A DNA stretch of 64,000 nucleotides, taken from the NCBI GenBank assembly GCA_013397695.1, contig VYZI01001052.1, forward strand, positions 18,335-82,334, read 5' to 3'. Numbering within the stretch: the first letter of the stretch is position 1; each line of letters starts with the position of its first letter. Source of the DNA: Centropus unirufus. Taxonomy: Eukaryota > Chordata > Aves > Cuculiformes > Centropidae. The position numbers were made by a program, and so were the translations under genes. Positions 21,308 through 32,800 of this stretch are shown one piece after another. The notes beneath the pieces were generated by a model. It worked only from the letters and a program-made list of their open reading frames with translations, was not told where the DNA came from and searched no databases.

Positions 21308-22150
21308 TGGTTGAGAACTGCACAGGGGAGGCGTGGGCACAGCTGCAGTCTCCGCCTCTTCCCCGCCCGGCGCCCCCGGGCGCCCCCCGCGCAGCTCGGT
21401 GTGGTCCCCCTTCCAGACGAGGCCCCGGCCCCCGGGACGCGTCCGGCGGCTCTGCCTCTTCCCAGTGGGGCTGGGCTCCCACCCCGCGCTTCCCGCTCTC
21501 GGGCCGCCCCGCGCGCTGCCCCCGCCCTCTCTCTGCCCGAGCTTCTTTTTGTTTATTTCCCTCCTCGTCCCATCCTGTCTGTGCCACCGTGCGCCGGGGA
21601 CTGTCCCGAGGCAGCTCCGGGCGTCCGCCGGCGGCAACAGCCGGGCTGGCGGCCCCGAGCCCGAATTTTGGGTCCTCGTTCCGGTCCCGACCCTCCTTGC
21701 TGCCCGCGGGTCTGCGGCAAAATCCGACCAATCCGGGGCCGCGCCTAGCGCTCCCGCCCCGCCGCTCGTCCTCCCTTCGAGTGATGAGGAGTCCGCGGTG
21801 GGAGGTTTCCTGCCTAGCACTCTCTTTGTTGGCTTCTACTCGGCGCCTCTGCGTTTTTCTTTGTCTACCTGGATACTGAGCTCCCTCAGCTGCCCCCTCC
21901 CTCAGAGCAGCCCCGAGTGCCGAGCATTCCGCAGACCGGTGCGAGAGGGAGCGAGGCCCTTTAGAGATTGGGAAAATGGTCGGTGAGGGGATTTTGGTAG
22001 GTATCGCTTGGATCTGAGGCTCCTGTTAATAACAAGCAACTCGGAGCGGCTACTTGGAAGCACAGGAGGAACCGCTCGCCTTTCTCTGCAGTCACCCCGG
22101 CTCCGCAACGCAGTCCCATGGGCAGCGCTGGCTGCAAGATGCTCGGCTCG
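21300..22150. promoter_or_regulatory. CpG-rich region upstream of H4
   Basis: A long GC-rich block with open frames on both strands that come from base composition. The plus-strand CCAAT element at 21717-21733 could drive a transcript divergent from H4. No protein family is recognisable. Confidence 0.45.
21541..21771 (-). repeat. Inverted repeat, right arm
   Basis: Reverse complement of 18916-19145. It lies 309-539 bases upstream of the H4 start. It includes the CCAAT element GCAAAATCCGACCAATC at 21717-21733, which points away from H4. Confidence 0.9.
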
Positions 22151-24764
22151 CTCCCGGCCTTAGAGAGAGGGTAGTGCTGCCTAATGTGCAGCTGGATCCA
22201 GCAAACATTAAGTGCATTACTAACCAGATGCTTGTATGAAATCTGAAAAATTGATAATATTTTTTTCTCAAATAAATATGTTCAGAAATTTGATTGTAAA
22301 TTTCACACTTTTTAAAAAAAAGTTGGTGTGGATTGTGCTTACAGTATGTTGGACTATATTTCTGAAGTGGGTTAATAGGGACTGAAAGAGTTATGAGGCT
22401 ACTTTTTTAAATTAAATATGTTAAGATTTTAAATGTTACTTATAGAATCAGAACAAAAGTGATATGGCTACGGTACTTGCCAGCTCTCAAGATTGTATTT
22501 TCTGCACTCCAAACATGCCTGCCTTTTAAAAAACATTGCTGTTCTAAATTTTGTAGTTGTTTATGTTACTTCATTTATGAACATAACACACAGAATTTAT
22601 GCAGAATCTCCAGAATATTTCTTGGCAAAATATATTCCCTTGACTCATGTGAAAATGTGATTGAGTTTTTAGTGTATTAAGTTACAGGTTTCCAAAAATA
22701 CATGTCTTATCTGTGATTATAATTGTCTGTATGAATTCCATTTTAATTCAAACTGTTAACTGACAGAAATTAAAATGAAAGAACTATTACTCAGTACATC
22801 TAACATAAGTAGGCAGAAGTATCTCTAATGTGGATTATGTGCACTTTTTAACTCAACAGTTTATAAAGAGTTTTAGTTCATTCTATCATCTAGTTTGTCA
22901 CTAGTGGATCTGCCAGGCTTGTGCCCACCATGACCATTTGGCTCCAGGAAATCTGTGTTGTTCTTTAGAGCTGAAGATCTGTGTCTAGATATGTTTCCTG
23001 ATACATTTTTAAACATCCCAAGTATTAAAGAAAGCCTAAAGGAATTACAAAACATCTTTTAGGGTATCAAAATCGTAATCACTTCATAATTCTTCCTAAG
23101 TACAGGGGGAGTATCTCAGTATAACTTTTTCTCTCCAGCAGTATAGCCACTGTAAGACCTGGAAAATTGTCTTAAAAAAAGTGTCCTGGGAGAAAGGAAT
23201 GATGCAGAAGGTGAGACAAGTAGCTTATACATTAACTGCAACCTCTTTTCCCCAGAATGTGGATCACATTACATATACTTTGATATTGTGGTTTTGGGAT
23301 ATTTGTCTTGCCTGTGGGTTGCTACAAGTGGCCACAGACATGTTTCCCAAGCATTTCTGCTAGTGATGATGTCAGTTGTCTCACAAAGCAGAGCGTTTTC
23401 TTAGAAAACAACAGTTAAAACAGTAAGAAAATTTTTGCTCCTGAGTATAAATCCTGCTGAAGTTGCTTATACTGTAGATTGGAGGCAGTAAATATTAATT
23501 GAATCAGATTACAAGCACTTAGTTCCCAGATTATAGAAACTTCAATTTGTTCATGTGTTTGGACACACCCTATGAGTTAAATGGAAAAGGAAGGAAATCT
23601 TTGCAAAATTTTGCCCAATTAAAAGAAACAACAAAACCTTTCAAGTGTGCTTTATCCAGGACAGTGGTCCTATATTTTTATTAAAATATAATATACTGAA
23701 ATATATTATATTTTTATCACTGAATAAACCATACTGAAAATATAAAACTGCATATTTTTTCTTGTTAGAGCAAGGGAACAACTCGCCATGACTGCACAAG
23801 AAAGTGCATAACTAGCGAAAAAAAAACAACCAAAAAACAAGCCACATGATTTTATTATATCCAGTTGCAAAGTTGCTCTTTATTTTCCTAGGAGCTTACA
23901 TGGCAATTTCAATTTGTGTCTCTATTTGCTATAACTGTAAAAGGAACAGGCAAACGAAATCAGGAAAGATCTTTTTAAGCATATTATTCCTAACAGCACA
24001 TACAGAGTAAAAGTGAAAAGGGATACAAGACCCTTTACTTTTAAAGGGTGCAGTTCTAGGACTTCTGATATGTAGACCGACATTATTGACTTATCTCTAA
24101 ACACAACTATCATTTAGATAATTTTTGGAGAAATTAGTTGGAAATTTTTTTGCATTAGAAATTCTTGAGAATATGAAGATGTACTGGAATCCAATGGTAC
24201 AGCTAAGGCACCATATGGTATGGATTTTCTCATTGCTAACATTTGTTGTAGATGTACATAATAGAAAGCTCATTTATTTAAACTTGCCTTACTACATTCC
24301 TTCATCCTCTGGAATTTGCTTGAAAGTCATGAACCTTTAATACCAGAAAATTTGCGGGTTTTTATAATTCATCCTACTTTAGGAAGGATGTCTTATTTAT
24401 AGGACATTTACATTGAAATTTGAGGCCTCACTGGTATGATGGCAGCACAGGATTCACATCTGGTACAACCACTAATGGCCAAAAACAAACCCAAGGAATT
24501 CTTAGAAGTGAACCTGAGTATCATGGAGGGGAAAACTCGTTACTAAAGTGTGCATAGGGACAAATTAAATAAGAGGAGTTTGGAATGAGGTTGTGAAGAA
24601 AATAATGAATTTCTGAGATTTGCTTGATTTACCTCCACTCCTAGAGAAGGACAGGACCCTCTTGTGATTCCATGTCCAATTTCAACACGTGGCAGTTATA
24701 GAGATGTGTGCTTCTGGGCCAGAAATACCATCACATTCTAAGCTGCATAAAAAGAAGTGTGGTC
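22151..24764. other. Intergenic, no gene seen
   Basis: AT-rich spacer without histone traces, stem-loops or a recognised repeat. Confidence 0.5.
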
Positions 24765-25301
24765 AGAGAACGGAAGGAGGGGATTAGTCCCATCTCCTCT
24801 GCTCTCATGAGACCGGTATCTGGATAGTGCATCCAGCTCTGGGGGTCCCCCAGCACGAGGAAGACATGGACTTGTTTGAGAACCTACAGAGAAGGGCCAC
24901 AAACAGAGAGGGATGGAACATCTCTCATGAAGAAGGGCTGAGAACAATGGGCTTCTTCAGCCTCAGAAAGAACAGGTTCTGGGGAAAACTTATTGCAGCC
25001 TTTCAATACTTAACAGTGGGTTTATAAAAAAGGAGAAACTTCTTACCAAGGCCTTTAGTGACAAAACAAGGGACAACAATTTTAAACTAAAAGAGATGAA
25101 TAATTTATTTATTTGTTTGAATGGTGAGACACTAGACCAGGCTACTCAGATTCTATGCAGGTCCCCTTCCAGGAAGTGTTCAAAGTCTGGCTGGGTGAAG
25201 CTTTGAGCAACTTAGTCTAGTGAAAGTTTCCATATCCTCAGCAGAGGGGTCAGACTAGATTTTTTTTATGGTCCCTTCCAACCCAAATTGTTCTATGATT
25301 G
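24765..25301 (+). mobile_element. CR1 LINE 3' fragment
   Basis: Typical CR1 3' sequence: phrases matching the ...CAGCTCTGGGG..., ...CAGAGAAGGGCCAC... and ...GGTCCCTTCCAACCC... portions in order, ending TTCTATGATT. It is 5' truncated, as usual for CR1, with internal decay. Confidence 0.88.
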
Positions 25302-26440
25302 CAAGCTTCTGACACGTAAAAGACCTCTGTGTGTTAAAATACGTGTTTTTTAACATCATCACAGTTCTTCAAGAAAGCAATTATAAGTGCAAGGAGATAA
25401 GTAGCTGCAGCTGGTGAGGTTCAATAAAACAGCACAATGGAAGCGTTGCAGCTCTAGATGTATCCACTTGCAAACAAAACCCTTAGACACCGATATCATC
25501 ACCATGTCAGAATAGTCTGGTGCTCCAGCCAGCTCTCTTTATGTTTTTCTCTCCTGATGATCCCTGATATCCTGCTTTGGCAATTATACAGTCACACCTA
25601 AAAAGCCTCTCTGCTACAGTATCTTGCTATAGGTTGTTTTTCTTCCTTCAGACCCACAGCATTCTTCCTTCTCTTCAAGGTATGGGGAGGGCAGAGGTGC
25701 AGGACAAAGCGCTTATAGTCTCAATGTAATGTGCTGCAAACCATCAGGGGCAGCTTCTACGAAAATCTGAGCAAAACGAATCAGCTAAATAGACTTTATC
25801 ATGGTTTATAACATTAACCGTAAAGAACTTCAACATTGTGCTCTGATACGATGCTCGTGCCAACAATGTAGAAGATTAACTGTAACAATGTTGCCTGCTG
25901 TTAGCTGATGCAACAGGGAATAGCTATTTACAGCCAGGAAATTAAGAAGGTGGAAGTTTGAAAATCCCACTTAGAACAGGCACGTAGCTTCCTCTGAGTA
26001 GAAAGATGCTGCATTCATGCAGGTCTGACTAGTTAAAGATCTTGATCAAAGTAAACCGTTTCCCCTAAAGCATTTCTAATTTAATTTCTAATTAAGTTAG
26101 AAAGAAGACTTCTTTTAAAGGCCTGCAAAGAAAGCCTGTCTTCATTCTTAAATGCAATTATGCAGGTTCAGGGTACTCGTATTATTTTTTATTTTCCCAC
26201 TCCTCCCCAGTCTTGTAGCTTCTCTCCCCCTTAATTTCACACCCCCAGTAACCTATAAAGCCATGAAAGTTAAGCAGATTCAAAGAAATACTCGGAAGTC
26301 AATAAACCCACTACCAAAGAATCAGAAGCTAGTGAGCAAATACGTCACCACTCAAGACCGTAACAAAGCTTTAACATGCTGCCACTCATTTTAACTTCCT
26401 ATTAAAAGTAGTGTGAAAGTAATACCTAGAACAAAGTACT
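25302..26440. other. Intergenic, no gene seen
   Basis: Spacer between the CR1 copy and the second H2A. Nothing recognised. Confidence 0.5.
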
Positions 26441-26458
26441 CCTTTTAAAAGCAAGCAA

Positions 26459-26498
26459 CAACTCTTTTCTGAGAAGGTGGGTGGCTCTGAAAAGAGCC
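26459..26498 (-). terminator. H2A 3' stem-loop and downstream element
   Basis: Stem-loop at 26483-26498 (loop UUUC); minus strand AAAGAGTTG at 26459-26467. Confidence 0.94.
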
Positions 26499-26540
26499 TT
26501 TGGGTTATGATTCGAGTCTGAGCAGCTTTGCTCACTGAGC

Positions 26541-26930
26541 TTATTTGCTTTTAGCCTTATGACTCTCGGTCTTCTTGGGCAGCAGCACGGCCTGGATGTT
26601 GGGCAGCACACCGCCCTGCGCGATCGTCACCTTGCCCAGCAGCTTGTTGAGCTCCTCGTCGTTGCGGATGGCGAGCTGCAGGTGGCGCGGGATGATGCGC
26701 GTCTTCTTATTGTCGCGGGCCGCGTTGCCCGCCAGCTCCAGGATCTCGGCTGTCAGGTACTCCAGCACGGCCGCCATGTAGACGGGAGCTCCAGCCCCAA
26801 CCCGCTCCGCGTAGTTACCTTTCCGGAGGAGACGATGAACACGACCCACGGGGAACTGCAGCCCAGCTCGTGAAGAGCGCGACTTGGCCTTAGCTCGGAC
26901 TTTGCCTCCCTGCTTGCCGCGACCAGACAT
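26541..26930 (-). CDS. H2A: Histone H2A, M52 variant, mosaic gene
   Basis: The 129-residue protein differs from the first H2A by A11V, L52M, D122E and A128S. Leu/Met at mature position 51 is also the position that separates human type 1 and type 2 H2A. No H2A.X-type SQ tail is present. At DNA level, codons from about 53 to 120 differ from the 5718 gene by only about three silent changes, while the first 52 codons carry dozens, many of them GC-lowering silent changes. That sharp change suggests gene conversion of the 3' half. It is divergently paired with the H2B at 27258. Confidence 0.98.
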   Translation of the reverse strand: MSGRGKQGGKVRAKAKSRSSRAGLQFPVGRVHRLLRKGNYAERVGAGAPVYMAAVLEYLTAEILELAGNAARDNKKTRIIPRHLQLAIRNDEELNKLLGKVTIAQGGVLPNIQAVLLPKKTESHKAKSK

Positions 26931-27257
26931 GCTTGATAAGATTAAAGCACAGAGCACCCACACACCCACAAAACCGAGAAAATCATACTGACGCAACCCC
27001 TCTTCCCTTTTTATCCCTTCCCCGAATGGGCTCAGCGCTGAGTGATTGGCTGAAAGCAGACATTGCTCGTAGGACCAATGAGAAGACGGATTGTGTTGTG
27101 ACCACTCAGAAGCAGAGATACACCCCCTTGAAGGAAAACAGCGAATCGCATTGTACAATTTGGAGCCTGTATATTTGCATAACATTCCTATAAATAGAGG
27201 GCGCTGCGGCCATATTCGCTGCTGTTTTTCCTGTGGGAACGTTGTGTGGTTGTCGTA
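26931..27257. promoter_or_regulatory. Divergent H2A/H2B promoter
   Basis: Minus strand TATA-like GGGATAAAAAG near 27008-27016; inverted CCAAT 27045-27049; plus CCAAT 27075-27079; octamer ATTTGCAT 27173-27180; TATAAATA 27189-27196. It has the same plan as the 6.1-6.5 kb promoter but one CCAAT per direction. Confidence 0.92.
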
Positions 27258-27638
27258 ATGCCTGAGCCGGCCAAGTCTGCTCCTGCGCCTAAGAAGGGCT
27301 CCAAGAAGGCGGTCACTAAGACCCAGAAAAAAGGCGACAAGAAGCGCAAGAAGAGCCGGAAGGAGAGCTACTCGATCTATGTGTACAAGGTGCTGAAGCA
27401 GGTGCACCCCGACACGGGCATCTCGTCCAAGGCCATGGGCATCATGAACTCGTTCGTCAACGACATCTTCGAGCGCATCGCCGGTGAGGCGTCGCGGCTG
27501 GCGCACTACAACAAGCGCTCGACCATCACGTCTCGGGAGATCCAGACGGCCGTGCGGCTGCTGCTGCCCGGCGAGCTGGCCAAGCACGCAGTCTCCGAGG
27601 GCACCAAGGCTGTCACCAAGTACACCAGCTCCAAGTAG
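27258..27638 (+). CDS. H2B: Histone H2B, KKS variant
   Basis: The 126-residue H2B carries K31-K32-S33 in the basic patch, the common avian form as I remember it. The start is the ATG at 27258; the in-frame codons just upstream begin with GTG and are not part of the protein. Tail, fold and AVTKYTSSK end are standard. The octamer and TATA are close upstream, and the stem-loop begins 31 bases after the stop. It is partnered with the mosaic H2A. Confidence 0.98.
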   Translation: MPEPAKSAPAPKKGSKKAVTKTQKKGDKKRKKSRKESYSIYVYKVLKQVHPDTGISSKAMGIMNSFVNDIFERIAGEASRLAHYNKRSTITSREIQTAVRLLLPGELAKHAVSEGTKAVTKYTSSK

Positions 27639-27668
27639 AGCGCCTCGGATCCAGTTTTTAACCCAAAC

Positions 27669-27709
27669 GGCTCTTTTAAGAGCCACCCATATATTCCCTG
27701 AAAGAGCTG
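27669..27709 (+). terminator. H2B 3' stem-loop and downstream element
   Basis: Stem-loop 27669-27684 (loop UUUA); AAAGAGCTG at 27701-27709. Confidence 0.95.
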
Positions 27710-28139
27710 TAACACCAAAGTGTCTTAGTCTTTCTGGTTGTAAAAGAGTACTGAAGAAATTATTAATGGAAGGTAAAATTTCTTTACTCACAATTATTAG
27801 AGCTTGTAATGATCAAAGGTCTCTAGGAAATAATTTTTATGTAAGCAAAAGCAAATGTTAAGTATTCCTTAAGTATCATACAAATACTATTTTCCAATGA
27901 ACGTAAGCAATGTTTTTCAGCAGTGATGTGAGACACGGTAAGTTACACCAAATGGGCCATCATAGATAAAAAAATTCACGTGGCTTCTAGTAGCAACGAC
28001 CCACCCCCAGGAAAGATGGTGTGCGAAAAAGACCCTGATAACTTTTCTATAGCTTTGCAGAGGTTGAGAAGTGGGAATGATCTTTGCAGATCAGGAGATA
28101 AGGACCTGGAGAAGCGAGGACAGCTCAGAGTCTGGGTAG

Positions 28140-28760
28140 CCGCTTTGGGAGGACGAGCTGTTTGCGCTCCCCTGGGGCGAGGATTACCGGCAACCGCGGA
28201 ACGAGCGCGGGTTTTTCGAAATATTCCAATCGCCCAATAAACGGCTGCGGTTTCTCCCAGCAGCCAATCACAACTTGCCATAGGCTTTCGCTGCCGAAGC
28301 CACCAGGAAGCTCCGCGCCCCTCTGCCTTCATGCTCTGCCCACCTACGGGTCGCAAAGCCCCTACGGGTCGCAAAGCCCCGGGAGCAGAGGCTCAGGAGA
28401 GCTGCCCGGCAGAGCTCTGCCTCTCCAGCTGCACCGCCACCAGGCCAGCAGGGTGCGGGAGAGGAACTCTGGTAGCTCAACCCGCCTCCCGCCCCGGCAA
28501 TCTCCTCAAAAAGCAGGTCGGTGAAGTCACGCAGAAATCAAGACCTGTCCCACGAGAGTGCTGCCAAGCGGAAAGGTCATTGCCCAGTAAGGGAGGAGCC
28601 GTGCTGGCAGTTCCCAAGTGCGGTCTCTAAGAGGTGTGGCAAATCGCACTCGGGCTGCTTGGAATCGCGCCGATTAAAGCACTGAAAGAAACCTCCGCAC
28701 CCCGGAGCGATAACCGCTCTGAGCTGTCCCTTTAACAGAGACACCCTCTTGCGGTGCTCA
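28140..28760 (+). promoter_or_regulatory. CpG-rich module downstream of H1 with CDE/CHR-like motif
   Basis: The core GAGCGCGGGTTTTTCGAAAT (28203-28222) is laid out like a CDE (GCGCGG), a 4-base spacer and a CHR (TTCGAA). CCAAT motifs follow at about 28226-28230, 28234-28238 and 28264-28268. A perfect 2 x 18-base tandem repeat lies at 28343-28378. The second shared block GGAATCGCGCCGATT is at 28661-28675. Both shared blocks recur at 55.77-55.97 kb beside the other H1. No histone or other product is recognisable. Confidence 0.4.
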
Positions 28761-28933
28761 GAAAGAGTCGGGTTTTAGAACGCGTTTTCGCAAGGAATGC
28801 AAACTTTATTTTTCCAAGTCTTAGTGCAACCACGGCCGGAAGTTTAGCGTCCCATCCACAGACGAACGTCCCACACGGATAGTGGAGTGTGGTTAGCTCT
28901 GCTGTAGGCACGGATCTCGGTCACGGAGTGTAA

Positions 28934-28974
28934 CAGCCCTTTTGCGGACAATCTGGGTGGCTCTTAAAAGAGCC
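28934..28974 (-). terminator. H1 3' stem-loop and downstream element
   Basis: Stem-loop 28959-28974 (loop UUUA on the minus strand); AAAGGGCTG at 28934-28942. Confidence 0.94.
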
Positions 28975-29004
28975 GTTGGGTTTAAGCATTTCCACTTCAG
29001 CGCT

Positions 29005-29670
29005 TCACTTCTTGGGCGCCGCCTTCTTTGCCTTGGCTGTTTTTGGCTTGGTCGCCTTGGGCTTAGCTGCTTTGGGCTTCACAGCTTTTGCCTTGGCCGG
29101 GCTCTTGGCTGCTGCCGTCGCCTTTTTGGGCTTAGCAGCCTTAGTGGCCTTCTTCGGGCTCTTGGCAGTTTTCTTGGCCGCGGCAGCCGCCGGCTTCTTA
29201 GCTTTCTTAGGGCTCTTCTTCACCGGTGCAGCCTTTTTGGGCTTCTTGGCGGCGCTGGCGGGCTTCTTGGCCGCCGGCTTCTTGGGCTTGGCCGCGGCTG
29301 TGCGCTTCTTGGGGGCTTTCTCCTTCACTTCTCCGGGCTTCTTGTTGAGGCGGAAAGAGCCGGAGGCGCCGGTGCCCTTGGTCTGCACCAGGGTGCCCTT
29401 GCCGACGAGGCTCTTGAGCCCCAGCTTGATGCGGCTGTTGTTCTTCTCCACATCGTAGCCGCCGGCGGCCAGCGCCTTCTTGAGCGCGGCGAGGGAGAGC
29501 CCCTTGCGCTCCTTGGAGGCGGACACGGCCTTGGTGATCAGCTCGGTGACGCTGGGGCCGGCGGGCTTGCGGGCTTTGGAGCCACCCGCCGCCTTCTTCG
29601 GCTTCTTAGAGGCAGCCTTAGCGGCGGGGGCCGCGACAGCAGGAGCGGCAGCGGGAGCGGTCTCCGACAT
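29005..29670 (-). CDS. H1: Linker histone H1 (221 residues)
   Basis: The protein has an Ala/Pro-rich N-terminal tail (MSETAPAAAP), a winged-helix globular domain at about residues 38-110 (GPSVTELITKAV to GSFRLNKK), and a Lys/Ala/Pro tail with three CDK-type SP motifs: SPKK at two sites and SPAK. It binds linker DNA at the nucleosome entry and exit. Gly90 replaces the Ser seen at the matching position of the other H1 (SLVGKGT versus SLVSKGT), and the end is PKK where the other has PKKK. The gene is intronless with a histone stem-loop, so it is a somatic S-phase H1 and not H5 or H1.0. Confidence 0.97.
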   Translation of the reverse strand: MSETAPAAAPAVAAPAAKAASKKPKKAAGGSKARKPAGPSVTELITKAVSASKERKGLSLAALKKALAAGGYDVEKNNSRIKLGLKSLVGKGTLVQTKGTGASGSFRLNKKPGEVKEKAPKKRTAAAKPKKPAAKKPASAAKKPKKAAPVKKSPKKAKKPAAAAAKKTAKSPKKATKAAKPKKATAAAKSPAKAKAVKPKAAKPKATKPKTAKAKKAAPKK

Positions 29671-29734
29671 CTCTGCAGAGACTTCTTCCTAATCAAAAGA
29701 AAGTAATTGGGCTACAGTAACCCCGATGCCTGAA

Positions 29735-29826
29735 TTTATAGCGAAGCGGTGATCTGTGATTGGTGCTTTGCAGAGCCCGCCTAACTGTTAGCCAGGAAGA
29801 GCTTTTCGTCCTCCGAGTCTGTGTTT
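29735..29826 (-). promoter_or_regulatory. H1 promoter
   Basis: Minus strand TATAAA (29735-29740), CCAAT (29759-29763) and an H1-box-like AAACACAGA (29818-29826), in the order expected for vertebrate H1 genes. Confidence 0.85.
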
Positions 29827-32800
29827 CTTCGGAGTTTTCAATTCAATTTTTTTGTAAATTACATGTCGCGAAATCACCCCAGTTTCTTCTGGGTATGAAG
29901 AGAAGACGTTGGACTTTCATTCTGGAGAATTTCTTGCTGTTGAGACTCCAGATGAAAGAGAAAAGGTGTGTTTAACCCCGCGTTGTGAAGCCAAACAGAC
30001 CCCGGGAGCGGCAAACTTTTGTTTTTCCTTCTAAATTGAAATAAAACCCGTATATAAAAAGTCTCATTCATAATGCAGGCTTATTCTTTAGGGGGTTTTC
30101 TTCAAATTAAGATAGAAACCGAGGGGGAAGCTTCAGTATTTCTGTCGTAAATTGATTTCAAAGAGGAGGAAGTAACACAATTTCATGGCTGAGCTTTGAA
30201 TATGGGTAAAGATTCGACTCCCTTACCATATCTTTAACTATTAAAGATACGGTATTTCCATAGAATTTCGTGTTTCGGGAGAATAAGAGTCCTGCGGAGA
30301 AATATATATAATGTTGAAAAGTGTCTATAACTTGCCAGGACTCTGTTTCTTAATGTTGTTCTGTAAGGGAATAGCAAGAATTTGGTATTTTGAAAAATAG
30401 TTTCTTTTTAAAAAATGAAGCTGTCAATGCCTCGTTAATGTTTATAAAATCCGGATAAACTGCTAGTTTAACACATTCTCAGTTAAAGTAGTATAAACTA
30501 TTATTCTTTAAGACTCACAGAATTCAGAAACAGGCTTGTAGAGGGAAAGTGTCAACCAGGTATGGAAGCACCAATATGTGTCACATACCACTTAGCTATT
30601 AATGGAGCCGATTGAAGCCTCAGTTCTTACAAAAGGAATTAAATAATGTGGGAAAATGGCCTGTGTGGACAAAATGCTTCAGCCTCAATGTTATCTATAA
30701 ATATTTTAGCTCAGATTGTTGCAGTTGTTTTCCTTGTTCACAGGTTTCTAAAGCCCACAGTTTTCCTCTTCAAAGGAAACCACTTGTCAGTTTATTTTTT
30801 CATCCAAGTTCTCAGAATATTGAAATAATTTTCAGACCCTTCACGTTAATTATAACTGGCTTTAATTATTATGATCCCACTTAATTATCATCTCACAAAT
30901 TGCCAACAGAAATTAATTATTTTTTTAAGGGACTGCTACAAATATTTTGGGTTCATTTTTATTAAATCAGAATATAAAAGCCTGGACTGGCTTCTAAATA
31001 AAAAGCAGGCAGGTTTTTTCCTTTGATTGATAAAAATTATTTATGCCCAAGCATACTATTTTGCCTCACTATACCTTAATGAAACTTGTCCTGCAAAAGG
31101 TCAGTGAACTGTGTCTGGAGTATATTTTCTAGCATGGGTGAATTTGATATTCTAGAAGCAAAGTAGTATGTTGCAAAAGGCCTTGGCATTTATTTTCATT
31201 CGTTAAGTGCTGAAGACACAATTAAGTTATGCTTAATAGTAAGTAGTTTTAGTTGAATTGTAATCGATCAAAATTACAAGGACTTTAGGAGATAGATTAG
31301 AATGGAAAAGTTAAAACAATGAACTATCACTTTTTGATATTATCTTCTAGTTGTAATTTTATTTTGTTGTGCCTGCATGCAGGCCAGTTCACTTTGAAGG
31401 AGAGAAAGAATAAAAATTATGCTTTTTGCTACCCCACAGTAAAAAACAGGCTGTGAGGCATACTGAAGTGGGCTGTGAAATCTGCCATGCTTCTCATGTG
31501 AACATGATGTTCCCACATCAACATCTAGACCAAAACTACAGTAGCCATAGAGTTTGAAAGCTCAGGATGGTAAAATAAATGAATAGGAATATTCTTCTGA
31601 ACAGTAAAAATGCTGTTGCTGGTAGCAAGATGAGGACATTATACTTATTTTCCAGGTTAAGTGGGAGGAAATGGGCATTAAAGAGAATCAGACTAAGTAA
31701 TACAAAAGACAGAGTTGGGAAGGGTTGTCATCTATCCATGTTTGTTTAATGTAATGCATATTCTTCTCAGCATAAGAAGTTTACTGTGCTTTAATATCTG
31801 TAACTTTGATGATTTAGTGTTACATCTTTACAAATCCAGTTTATTACTGGATTAAATGGGTCATGAAGCAGAGAGCATATGGGACTAGACAGTAACAGCT
31901 GGTGCAAGAGTGGAGCAGTAGTCCCAGGACCAGAACCTCTTCACCAGCTCCGTCCCTTACATCCACATTTGGGCAAGTTTCTCTTCAAGCTCACTCTTTG
32001 CATATCTATTCTTAGTCTATAAGGAGAGGAGAGATTTCATTCCTTCCACCACAATCAGGCTGAAGGTTAACGATAAAGACATGAGGTAGAAAGAGGTGAG
32101 AGAGGAGCTCTTGGGTCTTAATCCCTAAGTAGCAGTAGTCACAGGAACTGCATCCACAGCACATAAGTATTGCAGTGACAAGTATAAAATGGACAAGATT
32201 GTCTCTAGTTTTATGAGGAAAGCAGATGAAGGATTTGTCCTAAGGATTTCAAGTAACAGAATTTATGGCTTCCCACTTTTAGTTCTGGGTGGGTTTGTGT
32301 AAATCTGCATGTTTTAAACACTTCCCTGATCTAGCTGCCAATTATTTGAAGTTGTACTTATGAAGTTATTTGCTTTTCCCCAGTAGTCCAAGGCAATGGC
32401 ATACTTGGCAGCTTACCTCTATCATTATATATCAGCATCCTTTATTGTATCTCTTTGTTAATGATCAAACCAGCCCTGTTCTGCACAAAGCATTATTCCT
32501 GGCCTATTTCTGAGCAGTGACAATTCTCCTAGTCTTCTCAAGCATTTCTGCAAAAGCCCTTTTTTTTTTTTTTTTTTTAATTAAAGGGAGAAGCTGTGGA
32601 GATAGGAAGTGCTGTGAAAGGGGGATGCTTTTCTAGGGTTATTTCCTCATCCCTGTCCTCCTCTGGCCCCAGCAATGACATTTTCTAGTTAATCAATAAA
32701 ATAAACTTGCAGAATCTATGAATAATTTTCAGGTTTGTGTTGCAGGATACAGCTGTAAAATGCAGCGCTGGATCAAAATAACGATTCTCAGCATTTATAA

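Noticed and set aside
21254..21986. Long GC-rich open frames on both strands upstream of H4
   Set aside because: Low-complexity Arg/Pro/Gly composition on both strands at once is typical of CpG islands. The match to 18.9-19.1 kb is explained by the inverted DNA repeat and not by protein conservation.
27246..27257. Four-codon N-terminal extension of H2B
   Set aside because: The extension begins with GTG, not ATG, and would disrupt the invariant MPEPAK start.
26541..27791. A 416-codon minus-strand frame joining antisense H2B, promoter and H2A
   Set aside because: Only the last 129 codons are H2A. The rest is the antisense shadow of the H2B gene and promoter DNA, and the H2A has its own promoter and start at 26930.
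28162..28524. Plus-strand frame sharing a short peptide (SAGFSK) with a frame at 55737-55931
   Set aside because: The shared peptide is the translation of the shared DNA motif GCGCGGG-TTTTCGAAA. The frames otherwise share nothing, so protein coding is not supported.
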